Notes: generated by a model not told the origin, from the sequence alone. Positions 10,261 to 23,773 are shown, counted from the stretch's first letter. The stretch is 64,000 bases of DNA from Liolophura sinensis (GCF_032854445.1 NC_088302.1:16797338-16861337); one strand, 5' to 3'. Translations and numbers: made by a program.

Positions 10261-10379
10261 AGCCTACAGCACCCGGTGTTCCCAGGCGGTCACCCATCCA
10301 AGTACTAACCGGGCTCGACGTTGCTTAACTTCGGTGTTCGGACGAGAACCGGTGTTTTCAACGTGATATGGCCGTAGGC
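10261..10379 (-). rRNA. 5S: 5S ribosomal RNA (type B)
   Basis: B copy; no variant seen. Confidence 0.97.
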
Positions 10380-10909
10380 TCTTGTTGGGGTAAAACTTTG
10401 CTATATATTGGTGGTGAAATAAAATGCATGGAATATCAGAACAAGTGCACCAAACAGTGAAGAGGCTGGATGGCCGTTTGAACGAAGACAACAAACTCCC
10501 TGCCATCCCACGTCTGTCTTGGCTTAGATGGACCATACAAGTCACACTAGGGGCGATAACTCATATCCACATTTCCCCACCCACCAGTGTACATAGCGTG
10601 TGGCTGCGTGTGTGTGTCCGCATTGGGAGCATCGTCCCAACCCCTGTTCCATGTCAACCACTATACTTGTACTTCATTTTCTTTGCACCTAAATTTTGTT
10701 GGCAAAATATCATTTTAGTATGAGAAAAAAACGAAAATCCACAGGCTGTGAGCGCACCCATTTAGATAGCGTCTACTGAAAAAACCACGATTAAATACGT
10801 TGGTTCTACGTTTTGGGCTACACGTTTATATGCAAATATCAAGAGCCCATCATGCGGCAAAGGTGCACGTCGGCCTTGTATAAAGCAAGACGGCATGGCT
10901 GCTACTCTC

Positions 10910-10926
10910 GTACTTGCTTCGGCAGT

Positions 10927-10966
<40 letters not shown>

Positions 10967-11016
10967 GGCCCCTGCGCAAGGATGACACGCAAATTCGTGA
11001 AGCGTTCCATATTTTT
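10910..11016 (+). ncRNA. U6: U6 snRNA
   Basis: Consensus copy. Confidence 0.97.
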
Positions 11017-11267
11017 CTTTTCTTTTCTTTTCTTTTCTCTTCAGCCCCAGTCTCTCCCAGCGCTTGTAACAGACTTTTGTTCTCCCAGCGTTTTTAAAAG
11101 ATCGTCTGGATGTCCTGGAGCAGAAAAACAAAAAAGCAAGAATTCGGATTCATATCGTTGGTTCAATTCAGTTTATCCTTATTTATCTGGGTACATACAT
11201 CTTGGTATTAATGAAGAAAAAGAGAGAGAGAGAAAAAAAGAAAAAAAAAAAAAAAAAAGAGGTTGCT

Positions 11268-11386
11268 AGCCTACAGCACCCGGTGTTCCCAGGCGGTCAC
11301 CCATCCAAGTACTAACCGGGCTCGACGTTGCTTAACTTCGGTGTTCGGACGAGAACCGGTGTTTTCAACATGATATGGCCGTAGGC
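11268..11386 (-). rRNA. 5S: 5S ribosomal RNA (type A), C17U
   Basis: A copy with a single change at 11370 (RNA position 17, C to U). Confidence 0.96.
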
Positions 11387-11664
11387 ACTGGTTTGGGTAA
11401 AACTTTGCTATATATTGGTGGTGAAATAAAATGCATGGAATATCAGAACAAGTGCACCAAACAGTGAAGAGGCTGGATGGCCGTTTGAACGAAGACAACA
11501 AACTCCCTGCCATCCCACGTCTGTCTTGGCTTAGATGGACCATACAAGTCACACTAGGGGCGATAACTCATATCCACATTTCCCCACCCACCATGGGTAC
11601 ATGCATCTTGGTATTAATGAAGAAAAAGAGAGAGAGAGAAAAAAAAACAAAAAAAGAGGTTGCT

Positions 11665-11783
11665 AGCCTACAGCACCCGGTGTTCCCAGGCGGTCACCCA
11701 TCCAAGTACTAACCGGGCTCGACGTTGCTTAACTTCGGTGTTCGGACGAGAACCGGTGTTTTCAACGTGATATGGCCGTAGGC
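11665..11783 (-). rRNA. 5S: 5S ribosomal RNA (type B)
   Basis: B copy; its poly-A tract is one base shorter than usual. Confidence 0.97.
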
Positions 11784-12313
11784 TCTTGTTGGGGTAAAAC
11801 TTTGCTATATATTGGTGGTGAAATAAAATGCATGGAATATCAGAACAAGTGCACCAAACAGTGAAGAGGCTGGATGGCCGTTTGAACGAAGACAACAAAC
11901 TCCCTGCCATCCCACGTCTGTCTTGGCTTAGATGGACCATACAAGTCACACTAGGGGCGATAACTCATATCCACATTTCCCCACCCACCAGTGTACATAG
12001 CGTGTGGCTGCGTGTGTGTGTCCGCATTGGGAGCATCGTCCCAACCCCTGTTCCATGTCAACCACTATACTTGTACTTCATTTTCTTTGCACCTAAATTT
12101 TGTTGGCAAAATATCATTTTAGTATGAGAAAAAAACGAAAATCCACAGGCTGTGAGCGCACCCATTTAGATAGCGTCTACTGAAAAAACCACGATTAAAT
12201 ACGTTGGTTCTACGTTTTGGGCTACACGTTTATATGCAAATATCAAGAGCCCATCATGCGGCAAAGGTGCACGTCGGCCTTGTATAAAGCAAGACGGCAT
12301 GGCTGCTACTCTC

Positions 12314-12330
12314 GTACTTGCTTCGGCAGT

Positions 12331-12370
<40 letters not shown>

Positions 12371-12420
12371 GGCCCCTGCGCAAGGATGACACGCAAATTC
12401 GTGAAGCGTTCCATATTTTT
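12314..12420 (+). ncRNA. U6: U6 snRNA
   Basis: Consensus copy; first of four U6 genes in consecutive A units. Confidence 0.97.
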
Positions 12421-12672
12421 CTTTTCTTTTCTTTTCTTTTCTCTTCAGCCCCAGTCTCTCCCAGCGCTTGTAACAGACTTTTGTTCTCCCAGCGTTTTTA
12501 AAAGATCGTCTGGATGTCCTGGAGCAGAAAAACAAAAAAGCAAGAATTCGGATTCATATCGTTGGTTCAATTCAGTTTATCCTTATTTATCTGGGTACAT
12601 ACATCTTGGTATTAATGAAGAAAAAGAGAGAGAGAGAAAAAAAGAAAAAAAAAAAAAAAAAAAGAGGTTGCT

Positions 12673-12791
12673 AGCCTACAGCACCCGGTGTTCCCAGGCG
12701 GTCACCCATCCAAGTACTAACCGGGCTCGACGTTGCTTAACTTCGGTGTTCGGACGAGAACCGGTGTTTTCAACGTGATATGGCCGTAGGC
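12673..12791 (-). rRNA. 5S: 5S ribosomal RNA (type A)
   Basis: A copy; next unit is again A. Confidence 0.97.
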
Positions 12792-13321
12792 ACTGGTTTG
12801 GGTAAAACTTTGCTATATATTGGTGGTGAAATAAAATGCATGGAATATCAGAACAAGTGCACCAAACAGTGAAGAGGCTGGATGGCCGTTTGAACGAAGA
12901 CAACAAACTCCCTGCCATCCCACGTCTGTCTTGGCTTAGATGGACCATACAAGTCACACTAGGGGCGAGAACTCATATCCACATTTCCCCACCCACCAGT
13001 GTACATAGCGTGTGGCTGCGTGTGTGTGTCCGCATTGGGAGCATCGTCCCAACCCCTGTTCCATGTCAACCACTATACTTGTACTTCATTTTCTTTGCAC
13101 CTAAATTTTGTTGGCAAAATATCATTTTAGTATGAGAAAAAAACGAAAATCCACAGGCTGTGAGCGCACCCATTTAGATAGTGTCTACTGAAAAAACCAC
13201 GATTAAATACGTTGGTTCTACGTTTTGGGCTACACGTTTATATGCAAATATCAAGAGCCCATCATGCGGCAAAGGTGCACGTCGGCCTTGTATAAAGCAA
13301 GACGGCATGGCTGCTACTCTC

Positions 13322-13338
13322 GTACTTGCTTCGGCAGT

Positions 13339-13378
<40 letters not shown>

Positions 13379-13428
13379 GGCCCCTGCGCAAGGATGACAC
13401 GCAAATTCGTGAAGCGTTCCATATTTTT
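13322..13428 (+). ncRNA. U6: U6 snRNA
   Basis: Consensus gene; the upstream spacer reads GATAGTGTC where others read GATAGCGTC. Confidence 0.97.
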
Positions 13429-13680
13429 CTTTTCTTTTCTTTTCTTTTCTCTTCAGCCCCAGTCTCTCCCAGCGCTTGTAACAGACTTTTGTTCTCCCAG
13501 CGTTTTTAAAAGATCGTCTGGATGTCCTGGAGCAGAAAAACAAAAAAGCAAGAATTCGGATTCATATCGTTGGTTCAATTCAGTTTATCCTTATTTATCT
13601 GGGTACATACATCTTGGTATTAATGAAGAAAAAGAGAGAGAGAGAAAAAAAGAAAAAAAAAAAAAAAAAAAGAGGTTGCT

Positions 13681-13799
13681 AGCCTACAGCACCCGGTGTT
13701 CCCAGGCGGTCACCCATCCAAGTACTAACCGGGCTCGACGTTGCTTAACTTCGGTGTTCGGACGAGAACCGGTGTTTTCAACGTGATATGGCCGTAGGC
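13681..13799 (-). rRNA. 5S: 5S ribosomal RNA (type A)
   Basis: A copy within the A-A-A-A run. Confidence 0.97.
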
Positions 13800-14329
13800 A
13801 CTGGTTTGGGTAAAACTTTGCTATATATTGGTGGTGAAATAAAATGCATGGAATATCAGAACAAGTGCACCAAACAGTGAAGAGGCTGGATGGCCGTTTG
13901 AACGAAGACAACAAACTCCCTGCCATCCCACGTCTGTCTTGGCTTAGATGGACCATACAAGTCACACTAGGGGCGATAACTCATATCCACATTTCCCCAC
14001 CCACCAGTGTACATAGCGTGTGGCTGCGTGTGTGTGTCCGCATTGGGAGCATCGTCCCAACCCCTGTTCCATGTCAACCACTATACTTGTACTTCATTTT
14101 CTTTGCACCTAAATTTTGTTGGCAAAATAACATTTTAGTATGAGAAAAAAACGAAAATCCACAGGCTGTGAGCGCACCCATTTAGATAGCGTCTACTGAA
14201 AAAACCACGATTAAATACGTTGGTTCTACGTCTTGGGCTACACGTTTATATGCAAATATCAAGAGCCCATCATGCGGCAAAGGTGCACGTCGGCCTTGTA
14301 TAAAGCAAGACGGCATGGCTGCTACTCTC

Positions 14330-14346
14330 GTACTTGCTTCGGCAGT

Positions 14347-14386
<40 letters not shown>

Positions 14387-14436
14387 GGCCCCTGCGCAAG
14401 GATGACACGCAAATTCGTGAAGCGTTCCATATTTTT
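14330..14436 (+). ncRNA. U6: U6 snRNA
   Basis: Consensus gene; upstream spacer variant CAAAATAACATT. Confidence 0.97.
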
Positions 14437-14687
14437 CTTTTCTTTTCTTTTCTTTTCTCTTCAGCCCCAGTCTCTCCCAGCGCTTGTAACAGACTTTTGT
14501 TCTCCCAGCGTTTTTAAAAGATCGTCTGGATGTCCTGGAGCAGAAAAACAAAAAAGCAAGAATTCGGATTCATATCGTTGGTTCAATTCAGTTTATCCTT
14601 ATTTATCTGGGTACATACATCTTGGTATTAATGAAGAAAAAGAGAGAGAGAGAAAAAAAGAAAAAAAAAAAAAAAAAAGAGGTTGTT

Positions 14688-14806
14688 AGCCTACAGCATC
14701 CGGTGTTCCCAGGCGGTCACCCATCCAAGTACTAACCGGGCTCGACGTTGCTTAACTTCGGTGTTCGGACGAGAACCGGTGTTTTCAACGTGATATGGCC
14801 GTAGGC
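14688..14806 (-). rRNA. 5S: 5S ribosomal RNA (type A), G108A
   Basis: A copy with one change at 14699 (RNA position 108, G to A) near the 3' end; GTTGTTAG 3' flank. Confidence 0.96.
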
Positions 14807-15336
14807 ACTGGTTTGGGTAAAACTTTGCTATATATTGGTGGTGAAATAAAATGCATGGAATATCAGAACAAGTGCACCAAACAGTGAAGAGGCTGGATGG
14901 CCGTTTGAACGAAGACAACAAACTCCCTGCCATCCCACGTCTGTCTTGGCTTAGATGGACCATACAAGTCACACTAGGGGCGATAACTCATATCCACATT
15001 TCCCCACCCACCAGTGTACATAGCGTGTGGCTGCGTGTGTGTGTCCGCATTGGGAGCATCGTCCCAACCCCTGTTCCATGTCAACCACTATACTTGTACT
15101 TCATTTTCTTTGCACCTAAATTTTGTTGGCAAAATATCATTTTAGTATGAGAAAAAAACGAAAATCCACAGGCTGTGAGCGCACCCATTTAGATAGCGTC
15201 TACTGAAAAAACCACGATTAAATACGTTGGTTCTACGTTTTGGGCTACACGTTTATATGCAAATATCAAGAGCCCATCATGCGGCAAAGGTGCACGTCGG
15301 CCTTGTATAAAGCAAGACGGCATGGCTGCTACTCTC

Positions 15337-15353
15337 GTACTTGCTTCGGCAGT

Positions 15354-15393
<40 letters not shown>

Positions 15394-15443
15394 GGCCCCT
15401 GCGCAAGGATGACACGCAAATTCGTGAAGCGTTCCATATTTTT
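15337..15443 (+). ncRNA. U6: U6 snRNA
   Basis: Consensus copy, last of the run of A units. Confidence 0.97.
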
Positions 15444-15696
15444 CTTTTCTTTTCTTTTCTTTTCTCTTCAGCCCCAGTCTCTCCCAGCGCTTGTAACAGA
15501 CTTTTGTTCTCCCAGCGTTTTTAAAAGATCGTCTGGATGTCCTGGAGCAGAAAAACAAAAAAGCAAGAATTCGGATTCATATCGTTGGTTCAATTCAGTT
15601 TATCCTTATTTATCTGGGTACATACATCTTGGTATTAATGAAGAAAAAGAGAGAGAGAGAAAAAAAGAAAAAAAAAAAAAAAAAAAAGAGGTTGCT

Positions 15697-15815
15697 AGCC
15701 TACAGCACCCGGTGTTCCCAGGCGGTCACCCATCCAAGTACTAACCGGGCTCGACGTTGCTTAACTTCGGTGTTCGGACGAGAACCGGTGTTTTCAACGT
15801 GATATGGCCGTAGGC
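15697..15815 (-). rRNA. 5S: 5S ribosomal RNA (type A)
   Basis: A copy; no variant seen. Confidence 0.97.
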
Positions 15816-16094
15816 ACTGGTTTGGGTAAAACTTTGCTATATATTGGTGGTGAAATAAAATGCATGGAATATCAGAACAAGTGCACCAAACAGTGAAGAG
15901 GCTGGATGGCCGTTTGAACGAAGACAACAAACTCCCTGCCATCCCACGTCTGTCTTGGCTTAGATGGACCATACAAGTCACACTAGGGGCGATAACTCAT
16001 ATCCACATTTCCCCACCCACCATGGGTACATGCATCTTGGTATTAATGAAGAAAAAGAGAGAGAGAGAAAAAAAAAACAAAAAAAGAGGTTGCT

Positions 16095-16213
16095 AGCCTA
16101 CAGCACCCGGTGTTCCCAGGCGGTCACCCATCCAAGTACTAACCGGGCTCGACGTTGCTTAACTTCGGTGTTCGGACGAGAACCGGTGTTTTCAACGTGA
16201 TATGGCCGTAGGC
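16095..16213 (-). rRNA. 5S: 5S ribosomal RNA (type B)
   Basis: B copy; no variant seen. Confidence 0.97.
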
Positions 16214-16743
16214 TCTTGTTGGGGTAAAACTTTGCTATATATTGGTGGTGAAATAAAATGCATGGAATATCAGAACAAGTGCACCAAACAGTGAAGAGGC
16301 TGGATGGCCGTTTGAACGAAGACAACAAACTCCCTGCCATCCCACGTCTGTCTTGGCTTAGATGGACCATACAAGTCACACTAGGGGCGATAACTCATAT
16401 CCACATTTCCCCACCCACCAGTGTACATAGCGTGTGGCTGCGTGTGTGTGTCCGCATTGGGAGCATCGTCCCAACCCCTGTTCCATGTCAACCACTATAC
16501 TTGTACTTCATTTTCTTTGCACCTAAATTTTGTTGGCAAAATATCATTTTAGTATGAGAAAAAAACGAAAATCCACAGGCTGTGAGCGCACCCATTTAGA
16601 TAGCGTCTACTGAAAAAACCACGATTAAATACGTTGGTTCTACGTTTTGGGCTACACGTTTATATGCAAATATCAAGAGCCCATCATGCGGCAAAGGTGC
16701 ACGTCGGCCTTGTATAAAGCAAGACGGCATGGCTGCTACTCTC

Positions 16744-16760
16744 GTACTTGCTTCGGCAGT

Positions 16761-16800
<40 letters not shown>

Positions 16801-16850
16801 GGCCCCTGCGCAAGGATGACACGCAAATTCGTGAAGCGTTCCATATTTTT
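16744..16850 (+). ncRNA. U6: U6 snRNA
   Basis: Consensus copy. Confidence 0.97.
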
Positions 16851-17102
16851 CTTTTCTTTTCTTTTCTTTTCTCTTCAGCCCCAGTCTCTCCCAGCGCTTG
16901 TAACAGACTTTTGTTCTCCCAGCGTTTTTAAAAGATCGTCTGGATGTCCTGGAGCAGAAAAACAAAAAAGCAAGAATTCGGATTCATATCGTTGGTTCAA
17001 TTCAGTTTATCCTTATTTATCTGGGTACATACATCTTGGTATTAATGAAGAAAAAGAGAGAGAGAGAAAAAAAGAAAAAAAAAAAAAAAAAAAGAGGTTG
17101 CT

Positions 17103-17221
17103 AGCCTACAGCACCCGGTGTTCCCAGGCGGTCACCCATCCAAGTACTAACCGGGCTCGACGTTGCTTAACTTCGGTGTTCGGACGAGAACCGGTGTTTT
17201 CAACGTGATATGGCCGTAGGC
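17103..17221 (-). rRNA. 5S: 5S ribosomal RNA (type A)
   Basis: A copy; no variant seen. Confidence 0.97.
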
Positions 17222-17500
17222 ACTGGTTTGGGTAAAACTTTGCTATATATTGGTGGTGAAATAAAATGCATGGAATATCAGAACAAGTGCACCAAACAGT
17301 GAAGAGGCTGGATGGCCGTTTGAACGAAGACAACAAACTCCCTGCCATCCCACGTCTGTCTTGGCTTAGATGGACCATACAAGTCACACTAGGGGCGATA
17401 ACTCATATCCACATTTCCCCACCCACCATGGGTACATACATCTTGGTATTAATGAAGAAAAAGAGAGAGAGAGAAAAAAAAAACAAAAAAAGAGGTTGCT

Positions 17501-17619
17501 AGCCTACAGCACCCGGTGTTCCCAGGCGGTCACCCATCCAAGTACTAACCGGGCTCGACGTTGCTTAACTTCGGTGTTCGGACGAGAACCGGTGTTTTCA
17601 ACGTGATATGGCCGTAGGC
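17501..17619 (-). rRNA. 5S: 5S ribosomal RNA (type B)
   Basis: Last B copy with C at RNA position 40 before the U40 block. Confidence 0.97.
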
Positions 17620-18149
17620 TCTTGTTGGGGTAAAACTTTGCTATATATTGGTGGTGAAATAAAATGCATGGAATATCAGAACAAGTGCACCAAACAGTGA
17701 AGAGGCTGGATGGCCGTTTGAACGAAGACAACAAACTCCCTGCCATCCCACGTCTGTCTTGGCTTAGATGGACCATACAAGTCACACTAGGGGCGATAAC
17801 TCATATCCACATTTCCCCACCCACCAGTGTACATAGCGTGTGGCTGCGTGTGTGTGTCCGCATTGGGAGCATCGTCCCAACCCCTGTTCCATGTCAACCA
17901 CTATACTTGTACTTCATTTTCTTTGCACCTAAATTTTGTTGGCAAAATATCATTTTAGTATGAGAAAAAAACGAAAATCCACAGGCTGTGAGCGCACCCA
18001 TTTAGATAGCGTCTACTGAAAAAACCACGATTAAATACGTTGGTTCTACGTTTTGGGCTACACGTTTATATGCAAATATCAAGAGCCCATCATGCGGCAA
18101 AGGTGCACGTCGGCCTTGTATAAAGCAAGACGGCATGGCTGCTACTCTC

Positions 18150-18166
18150 GTACTTGCTTCGGCAGT

Positions 18167-18206
<40 letters not shown>

Positions 18207-18256
18207 GGCCCCTGCGCAAGGATGACACGCAAATTCGTGAAGCGTTCCATATTTTT
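18150..18256 (+). ncRNA. U6: U6 snRNA
   Basis: Consensus copy. Confidence 0.97.
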
Positions 18257-18508
18257 CTTTTCTTTTCTTTTCTTTTCTCTTCAGCCCCAGTCTCTCCCAG
18301 CGCTTGTAACAGACTTTTGTTCTCCCAGCGTTTTTAAAAGATCGTCTGGATGTCCTGGAGCAGAAAAACAAAAAAGCAAGAATTCGGATTCATATCGTTG
18401 GTTCAATTCAGTTTATCCTTATTTATCTGGGTACATACATCTTGGTATTAATGAAGAAAAAGAGAGAGAGAGAAAAAAAGAAAAAAAAAAAAAAAAAAAG
18501 AGGTTGCT

Positions 18509-18627
18509 AGCCTACAGCACCCGGTGTTCCCAGGCGGTCACCCATCCAAGTACTAACCGGGCTCGACGTTGCTTAACTTCGGTGTTCGGACGAGAACCGG
18601 TGTTTTCAACGTGATATGGCCGTAGGC
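18509..18627 (-). rRNA. 5S: 5S ribosomal RNA (type A)
   Basis: A copy with C40. Confidence 0.97.
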
Positions 18628-18906
18628 ACTGGTTTGGGTAAAACTTTGCTATATATTGGTGGTGAAATAAAATGCATGGAATATCAGAACAAGTGCACCA
18701 AACAGTGAAGAGGCTGGATGGCCGTTTGAACGAAGACAACAAACTCCCTGCCATCCCACGTCTGTCTTGGCTTAGATGGACCATACAAGTCACACTAGGG
18801 GCGATAACTCATATCCACATTTCCCCACCCACCATGGGTACATACATCTTGGTATTAATGAAGAAAAAGAGAGAGAGAGAAAAAAAAAACAAAAAAAGAG
18901 GTTGCT

Positions 18907-19025
18907 AGCCTACAGCACCCGGTGTTCCCAGGCGGTCACCCATCCAAGTACTAACCGGGCTCGACGTTGCTTAACTTCGGTGTTCAGACGAGAACCGGTG
19001 TTTTCAACGTGATATGGCCGTAGGC
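18907..19025 (-). rRNA. 5S: 5S ribosomal RNA (type B), U40
   Basis: First copy with RNA position 40 changed C to U (plus strand 18986, TTCAGACG). The U form reads CGUCUGA, as in most animal 5S. Confidence 0.97.
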
Positions 19026-19555
19026 TCTTGTTGGGGTAAAACTTTGCTATATATTGGTGGTGAAATAAAATGCATGGAATATCAGAACAAGTGCACCAAA
19101 CAGTGAAGAGGCTGGATGGCCGTTTGAACGAAGACAACAAACTCCCTGCCATCCCACGTCTGTCTTGGCTTAGATGGACCATACAAGTCACACTAGGGGC
19201 GATAACTCATATCCACATTTCCCCACCCACCAGTGTACATAGCGTGTGGCTGCGTGTGTGTGTCCGCATTGGGAGCATCGTCCCAACCCCTGTTCCATGT
19301 CAACCACTATACTTGTACTTCATTTTCTTTGCACCTAAATTTTGTTGGCAAAATATCATTTTAGTATGAGAAAAAAACGAAAATCCACAGGCTGTGAGCG
19401 CACCCATTTAGATAGCGTCTACTGAAAAAACCACGATTAAATACGTTGGTTCTACGTTTTGGGCTACACGTTTATATGCAAATATCAAGAGCCCATCATG
19501 CGGCAAAGGTGCACGTCGGCCTTGTATAAAGCAAGACGGCATGGCTGCTACTCTC

Positions 19556-19572
19556 GTACTTGCTTCGGCAGT

Positions 19573-19612
<40 letters not shown>

Positions 19613-19662
19613 GGCCCCTGCGCAAGGATGACACGCAAATTCGTGAAGCGTTCCATATTTTT
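19556..19662 (+). ncRNA. U6: U6 snRNA
   Basis: Consensus gene; the spacer after it has ATATGGGTAC (19833), shared only with the unit at 35632. Confidence 0.97.
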
Positions 19663-19914
19663 CTTTTCTTTTCTTTTCTTTTCTCTTCAGCCCCAGTCTC
19701 TCCCAGCGCTTGTAACAGACTTTTGTTCTCCCAGCGTTTTTAAAAGATCGTCTGGATGTCCTGGAGCAGAAAAACAAAAAAGCAAGAATTCGGATTCATA
19801 TCGTTGGTTCAATTCAGTTTATCCTTATTTATATGGGTACATACATCTTGGTATTAATGAAGAAAAAGAGAGAGAGAGAAAAAAAGAAAAAAAAAAAAAA
19901 AAAAAGAGGTTGCT

Positions 19915-20033
19915 AGCCTACAGCACCCGGTGTTCCCAGGCGGTCACCCATCCAAGTACTAACCGGGCTCGACGTTGCTTAACTTCGGTGTTCGGACGAG
20001 AACCGGTGTTTTCAACGTGATATGGCCGTAGGC
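19915..20033 (-). rRNA. 5S: 5S ribosomal RNA (type A)
   Basis: A copy with C40. Confidence 0.97.
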
Positions 20034-20312
20034 ACTGGTTTGGGTAAAACTTTGCTATATATTGGTGGTGAAATAAAATGCATGGAATATCAGAACAAGT
20101 GCACCAAACAGTGAAGAGGCTGGATGGCCGTTTGAACGAAGACAACAAACTCCCTGCCATCCCACGTCTGTCTTGGCTTAGATGGACCATACAAGTCACA
20201 CTAGGGGCGATAACTCATATCCACATTTCCCCACCCACCATGGGTACATACATCTTGGTATTAATGAAGAAAAAGAGAGAGAGAGAAAAAAAAAACAAAA
20301 AAAGAGGTTGCT

Positions 20313-20431
20313 AGCCTACAGCACCCGGTGTTCCCAGGCGGTCACCCATCCAAGTACTAACCGGGCTCGACGTTGCTTAACTTCGGTGTTCAGACGAGAA
20401 CCGGTGTTTTCAACGTGATATGGCCGTAGGC
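20313..20431 (-). rRNA. 5S: 5S ribosomal RNA (type B), U40
   Basis: B copy with U40. Confidence 0.97.
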
Positions 20432-20961
20432 TCTTGTTGGGGTAAAACTTTGCTATATATTGGTGGTGAAATAAAATGCATGGAATATCAGAACAAGTGC
20501 ACCAAACAGTGAAGAGGCTGGATGGCCGTTTGAACGAAGACAACAAACTCCCTGCCATCCCACGTCTGTCTTGGCTTAGATGGACCATACAAGTCACACT
20601 AGGGGCGATAACTCATATCCACATTTCCCCACCCACCAGTGTACATAGCGTGTGGCTGCGTGTGTGTGTCCGCATTGGGAGCATCGTCCCAACCCCTGTT
20701 CCATGTCAACCACTATACTTGTACTTCATTTTCTTTGCACCTAAATTTTGTTGGCAAAATATCATTTTAGTATGAGAAAAAAACGAAAATCCACAGGCTG
20801 TGAGCGCACCCATTTAGATAGCGTCTACTGAAAAAACCACGATTAAATACGTTGGTTCTACGTTTTGGGCTACACGTTTATATGCAAATATCAAGAGCCC
20901 ATCATGCGGCAAAGGTGCACGTCGGCCTTGTATAAAGCAAGACGGCATGGCTGCTACTCTC

Positions 20962-20978
20962 GTACTTGCTTCGGCAGT

Positions 20979-21018
<40 letters not shown>

Positions 21019-21068
21019 GGCCCCTGCGCAAGGATGACACGCAAATTCGTGAAGCGTTCCATATTTTT
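20962..21068 (+). ncRNA. U6: U6 snRNA
   Basis: Consensus copy. Confidence 0.97.
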
Positions 21069-21320
21069 CTTTTCTTTTCTTTTCTTTTCTCTTCAGCCCC
21101 AGTCTCTCCCAGCGCTTGTAACAGACTTTTGTTCTCCCAGCGTTTTTAAAAGATCGTCTGGATGTCCTGGAGCAGAAAAACAAAAAAGCAAGAATTCGGA
21201 TTCATATCGTTGGTTCAATTCAGTTTATCCTTATTTATCTGGGTACATACATCTTGGTATTAATGAAGAAAAAGAGAGAGAGAGAAAAAAAGAAAAAAAA
21301 AAAAAAAAAAAGAGGTTGCT

Positions 21321-21439
21321 AGCCTACAGCACCCGGTGTTCCCAGGCGGTCACCCATCCAAGTACTAACCGGGCTCGACGTTGCTTAACTTCGGTGTTCG
21401 GACGAGAACCGGTGTTTTCAACGTGATATGGCCGTAGGC
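21321..21439 (-). rRNA. 5S: 5S ribosomal RNA (type A)
   Basis: A copy with C40. Confidence 0.97.
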
Positions 21440-21718
21440 ACTGGTTTGGGTAAAACTTTGCTATATATTGGTGGTGAAATAAAATGCATGGAATATCAGA
21501 ACAAGTGCACCAAACAGTGAAGAGGCTGGATGGCCGTTTGAACGAAGACAACAAACTCCCTGCCATCCCACGTCTGTCTTGGCTTAGATGGACCATACAA
21601 GTCACACTAGGGGCGATAACTCATATCCACATTTCCCCACCCACCATGGGTACATACATCTTGGTATTAATGAAGAAAAAGAGAGAGAGAGAAAAAAAAA
21701 ACAAAAAAAGAGGTTGCT

Positions 21719-21837
21719 AGCCTACAGCACCCGGTGTTCCCAGGCGGTCACCCATCCAAGTACTAACCGGGCTCGACGTTGCTTAACTTCGGTGTTCAGA
21801 CGAGAACCGGTGTTTTCAACGTGATATGGCCGTAGGC
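21719..21837 (-). rRNA. 5S: 5S ribosomal RNA (type B), U40
   Basis: B copy with U40. Confidence 0.97.
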
Positions 21838-22367
21838 TCTTGTTGGGGTAAAACTTTGCTATATATTGGTGGTGAAATAAAATGCATGGAATATCAGAAC
21901 AAGTGCACCAAACAGTGAAGAGGCTGGATGGCCGTTTGAACGAAGACAACAAACTCCCTGCCATCCCACGTCTGTCTTGGCTTAGATGGACCATACAAGT
22001 CACACTAGGGGCGATAACTCATATCCACATTTCCCCACCCACCAGTGTACATAGCGTGTGGCTGCGTGTGTGTGTCCGCATTGGGAGCATCGTCCCAACC
22101 CCTGTTCCATGTCAACCACTATACTTGTACTTCATTTTCTTTGCACCTAAATTTTGTTGGCAAAATATCATTTTAGTATGAGAAAAAAACGAAAATCCAC
22201 AGGCTGTGAGCGCACCCATTTAGATAGCGTCTACTGAAAAAACCACGATTAAATACGTTGGTTCTACGTTTTGGGCTACACGTTTATATGCAAATATCAA
22301 GAGCCCATCATGCGGCAAAGGTGCACGTCGGCCTTGTATAAAGCAAGACGGCATGGCTGCTACTCTC

Positions 22368-22384
22368 GTACTTGCTTCGGCAGT

Positions 22385-22424
<40 letters not shown>

Positions 22425-22474
22425 GGCCCCTGCGCAAGGATGACACGCAAATTCGTGAAGCGTTCCATATTTTT
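22368..22474 (+). ncRNA. U6: U6 snRNA
   Basis: Consensus copy. Confidence 0.97.
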
Positions 22475-22726
22475 CTTTTCTTTTCTTTTCTTTTCTCTTC
22501 AGCCCCAGTCTCTCCCAGCGCTTGTAACAGACTTTTGTTCTCCCAGCGTTTTTAAAAGATCGTCTGGATGTCCTGGAGCAGAAAAACAAAAAAGCAAGAA
22601 TTCGGATTCATATCGTTGGTTCAATTCAGTTTATCCTTATTTATCTGGGTACATACATCTTGGTATTAATGAAGAAAAAGAGAGAGAGAGAAAAAAAGAA
22701 AAAAAAAAAAAAAAAAAGAGGTTGCT

Positions 22727-22845
22727 AGCCTACAGCACCCGGTGTTCCCAGGCGGTCACCCATCCAAGTACTAACCGGGCTCGACGTTGCTTAACTTCGG
22801 TGTTCGGACGAGAACCGGTGTTTTCAACGTGATATGGCCGTAGGC
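22727..22845 (-). rRNA. 5S: 5S ribosomal RNA (type A)
   Basis: A copy with C40. Confidence 0.97.
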
Positions 22846-23124
22846 ACTGGTTTGGGTAAAACTTTGCTATATATTGGTGGTGAAATAAAATGCATGGAAT
22901 ATCAGAACAAGTGCACCAAACAGTGAAGAGGCTGGATGGCCGTTTGAACGAAGACAACAAACTCCCTGCCATCCCACGTCTGTCTTGGCTTAGATGGACC
23001 ATACAAGTCACACTAGGGGCGATAACTCATATCCACATTTCCCCACCCACCATGGGTACATACATCTTGGTATTAATGAAGAAAAAGAGAGAGAGAGAAA
23101 AAAAAAACAAAAAAAGAGGTTGCT

Positions 23125-23243
23125 AGCCTACAGCACCCGGTGTTCCCAGGCGGTCACCCATCCAAGTACTAACCGGGCTCGACGTTGCTTAACTTCGGTG
23201 TTCAGACGAGAACCGGTGTTTTCAACGTGATATGGCCGTAGGC
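23125..23243 (-). rRNA. 5S: 5S ribosomal RNA (type B), U40
   Basis: B copy with U40. Confidence 0.97.
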
Positions 23244-23773
23244 TCTTGTTGGGGTAAAACTTTGCTATATATTGGTGGTGAAATAAAATGCATGGAATAT
23301 CAGAACAAGTGCACCAAACAGTGAAGAGGCTGGATGGCCGTTTGAACGAAGACAACAAACTCCCTGCCATCCCACGTCTGTCTTGGCTTAGATGGACCAT
23401 ACAAGTCACACTAGGGGCGATAACTCATATCCACATTTCCCCACCCACCAGTGTACATAGCGTGTGGCTGCGTGTGTGTGTCCGCATTGGGAGCATCGTC
23501 CCAACCCCTGTTCCATGTCAACCACTATACTTGTACTTCATTTTCTTTGCACCTAAATTTTGTTGGCAAAATATCATTTTAGTATGAGAAAAAAACGAAA
23601 ATCCACAGGCTGTGAGCGCACCCATTTAGATAGCGTCTACTGAAAAAACCACGATTAAATACGTTGGTTCTACGTTTTGGGCTACACGTTTATATGCAAA
23701 TATCAAGAGCCCATCATGCGGCAAAGGTGCACGTCGGCCTTGTATAAAGCAAGACGGCATGGCTGCTACTCTC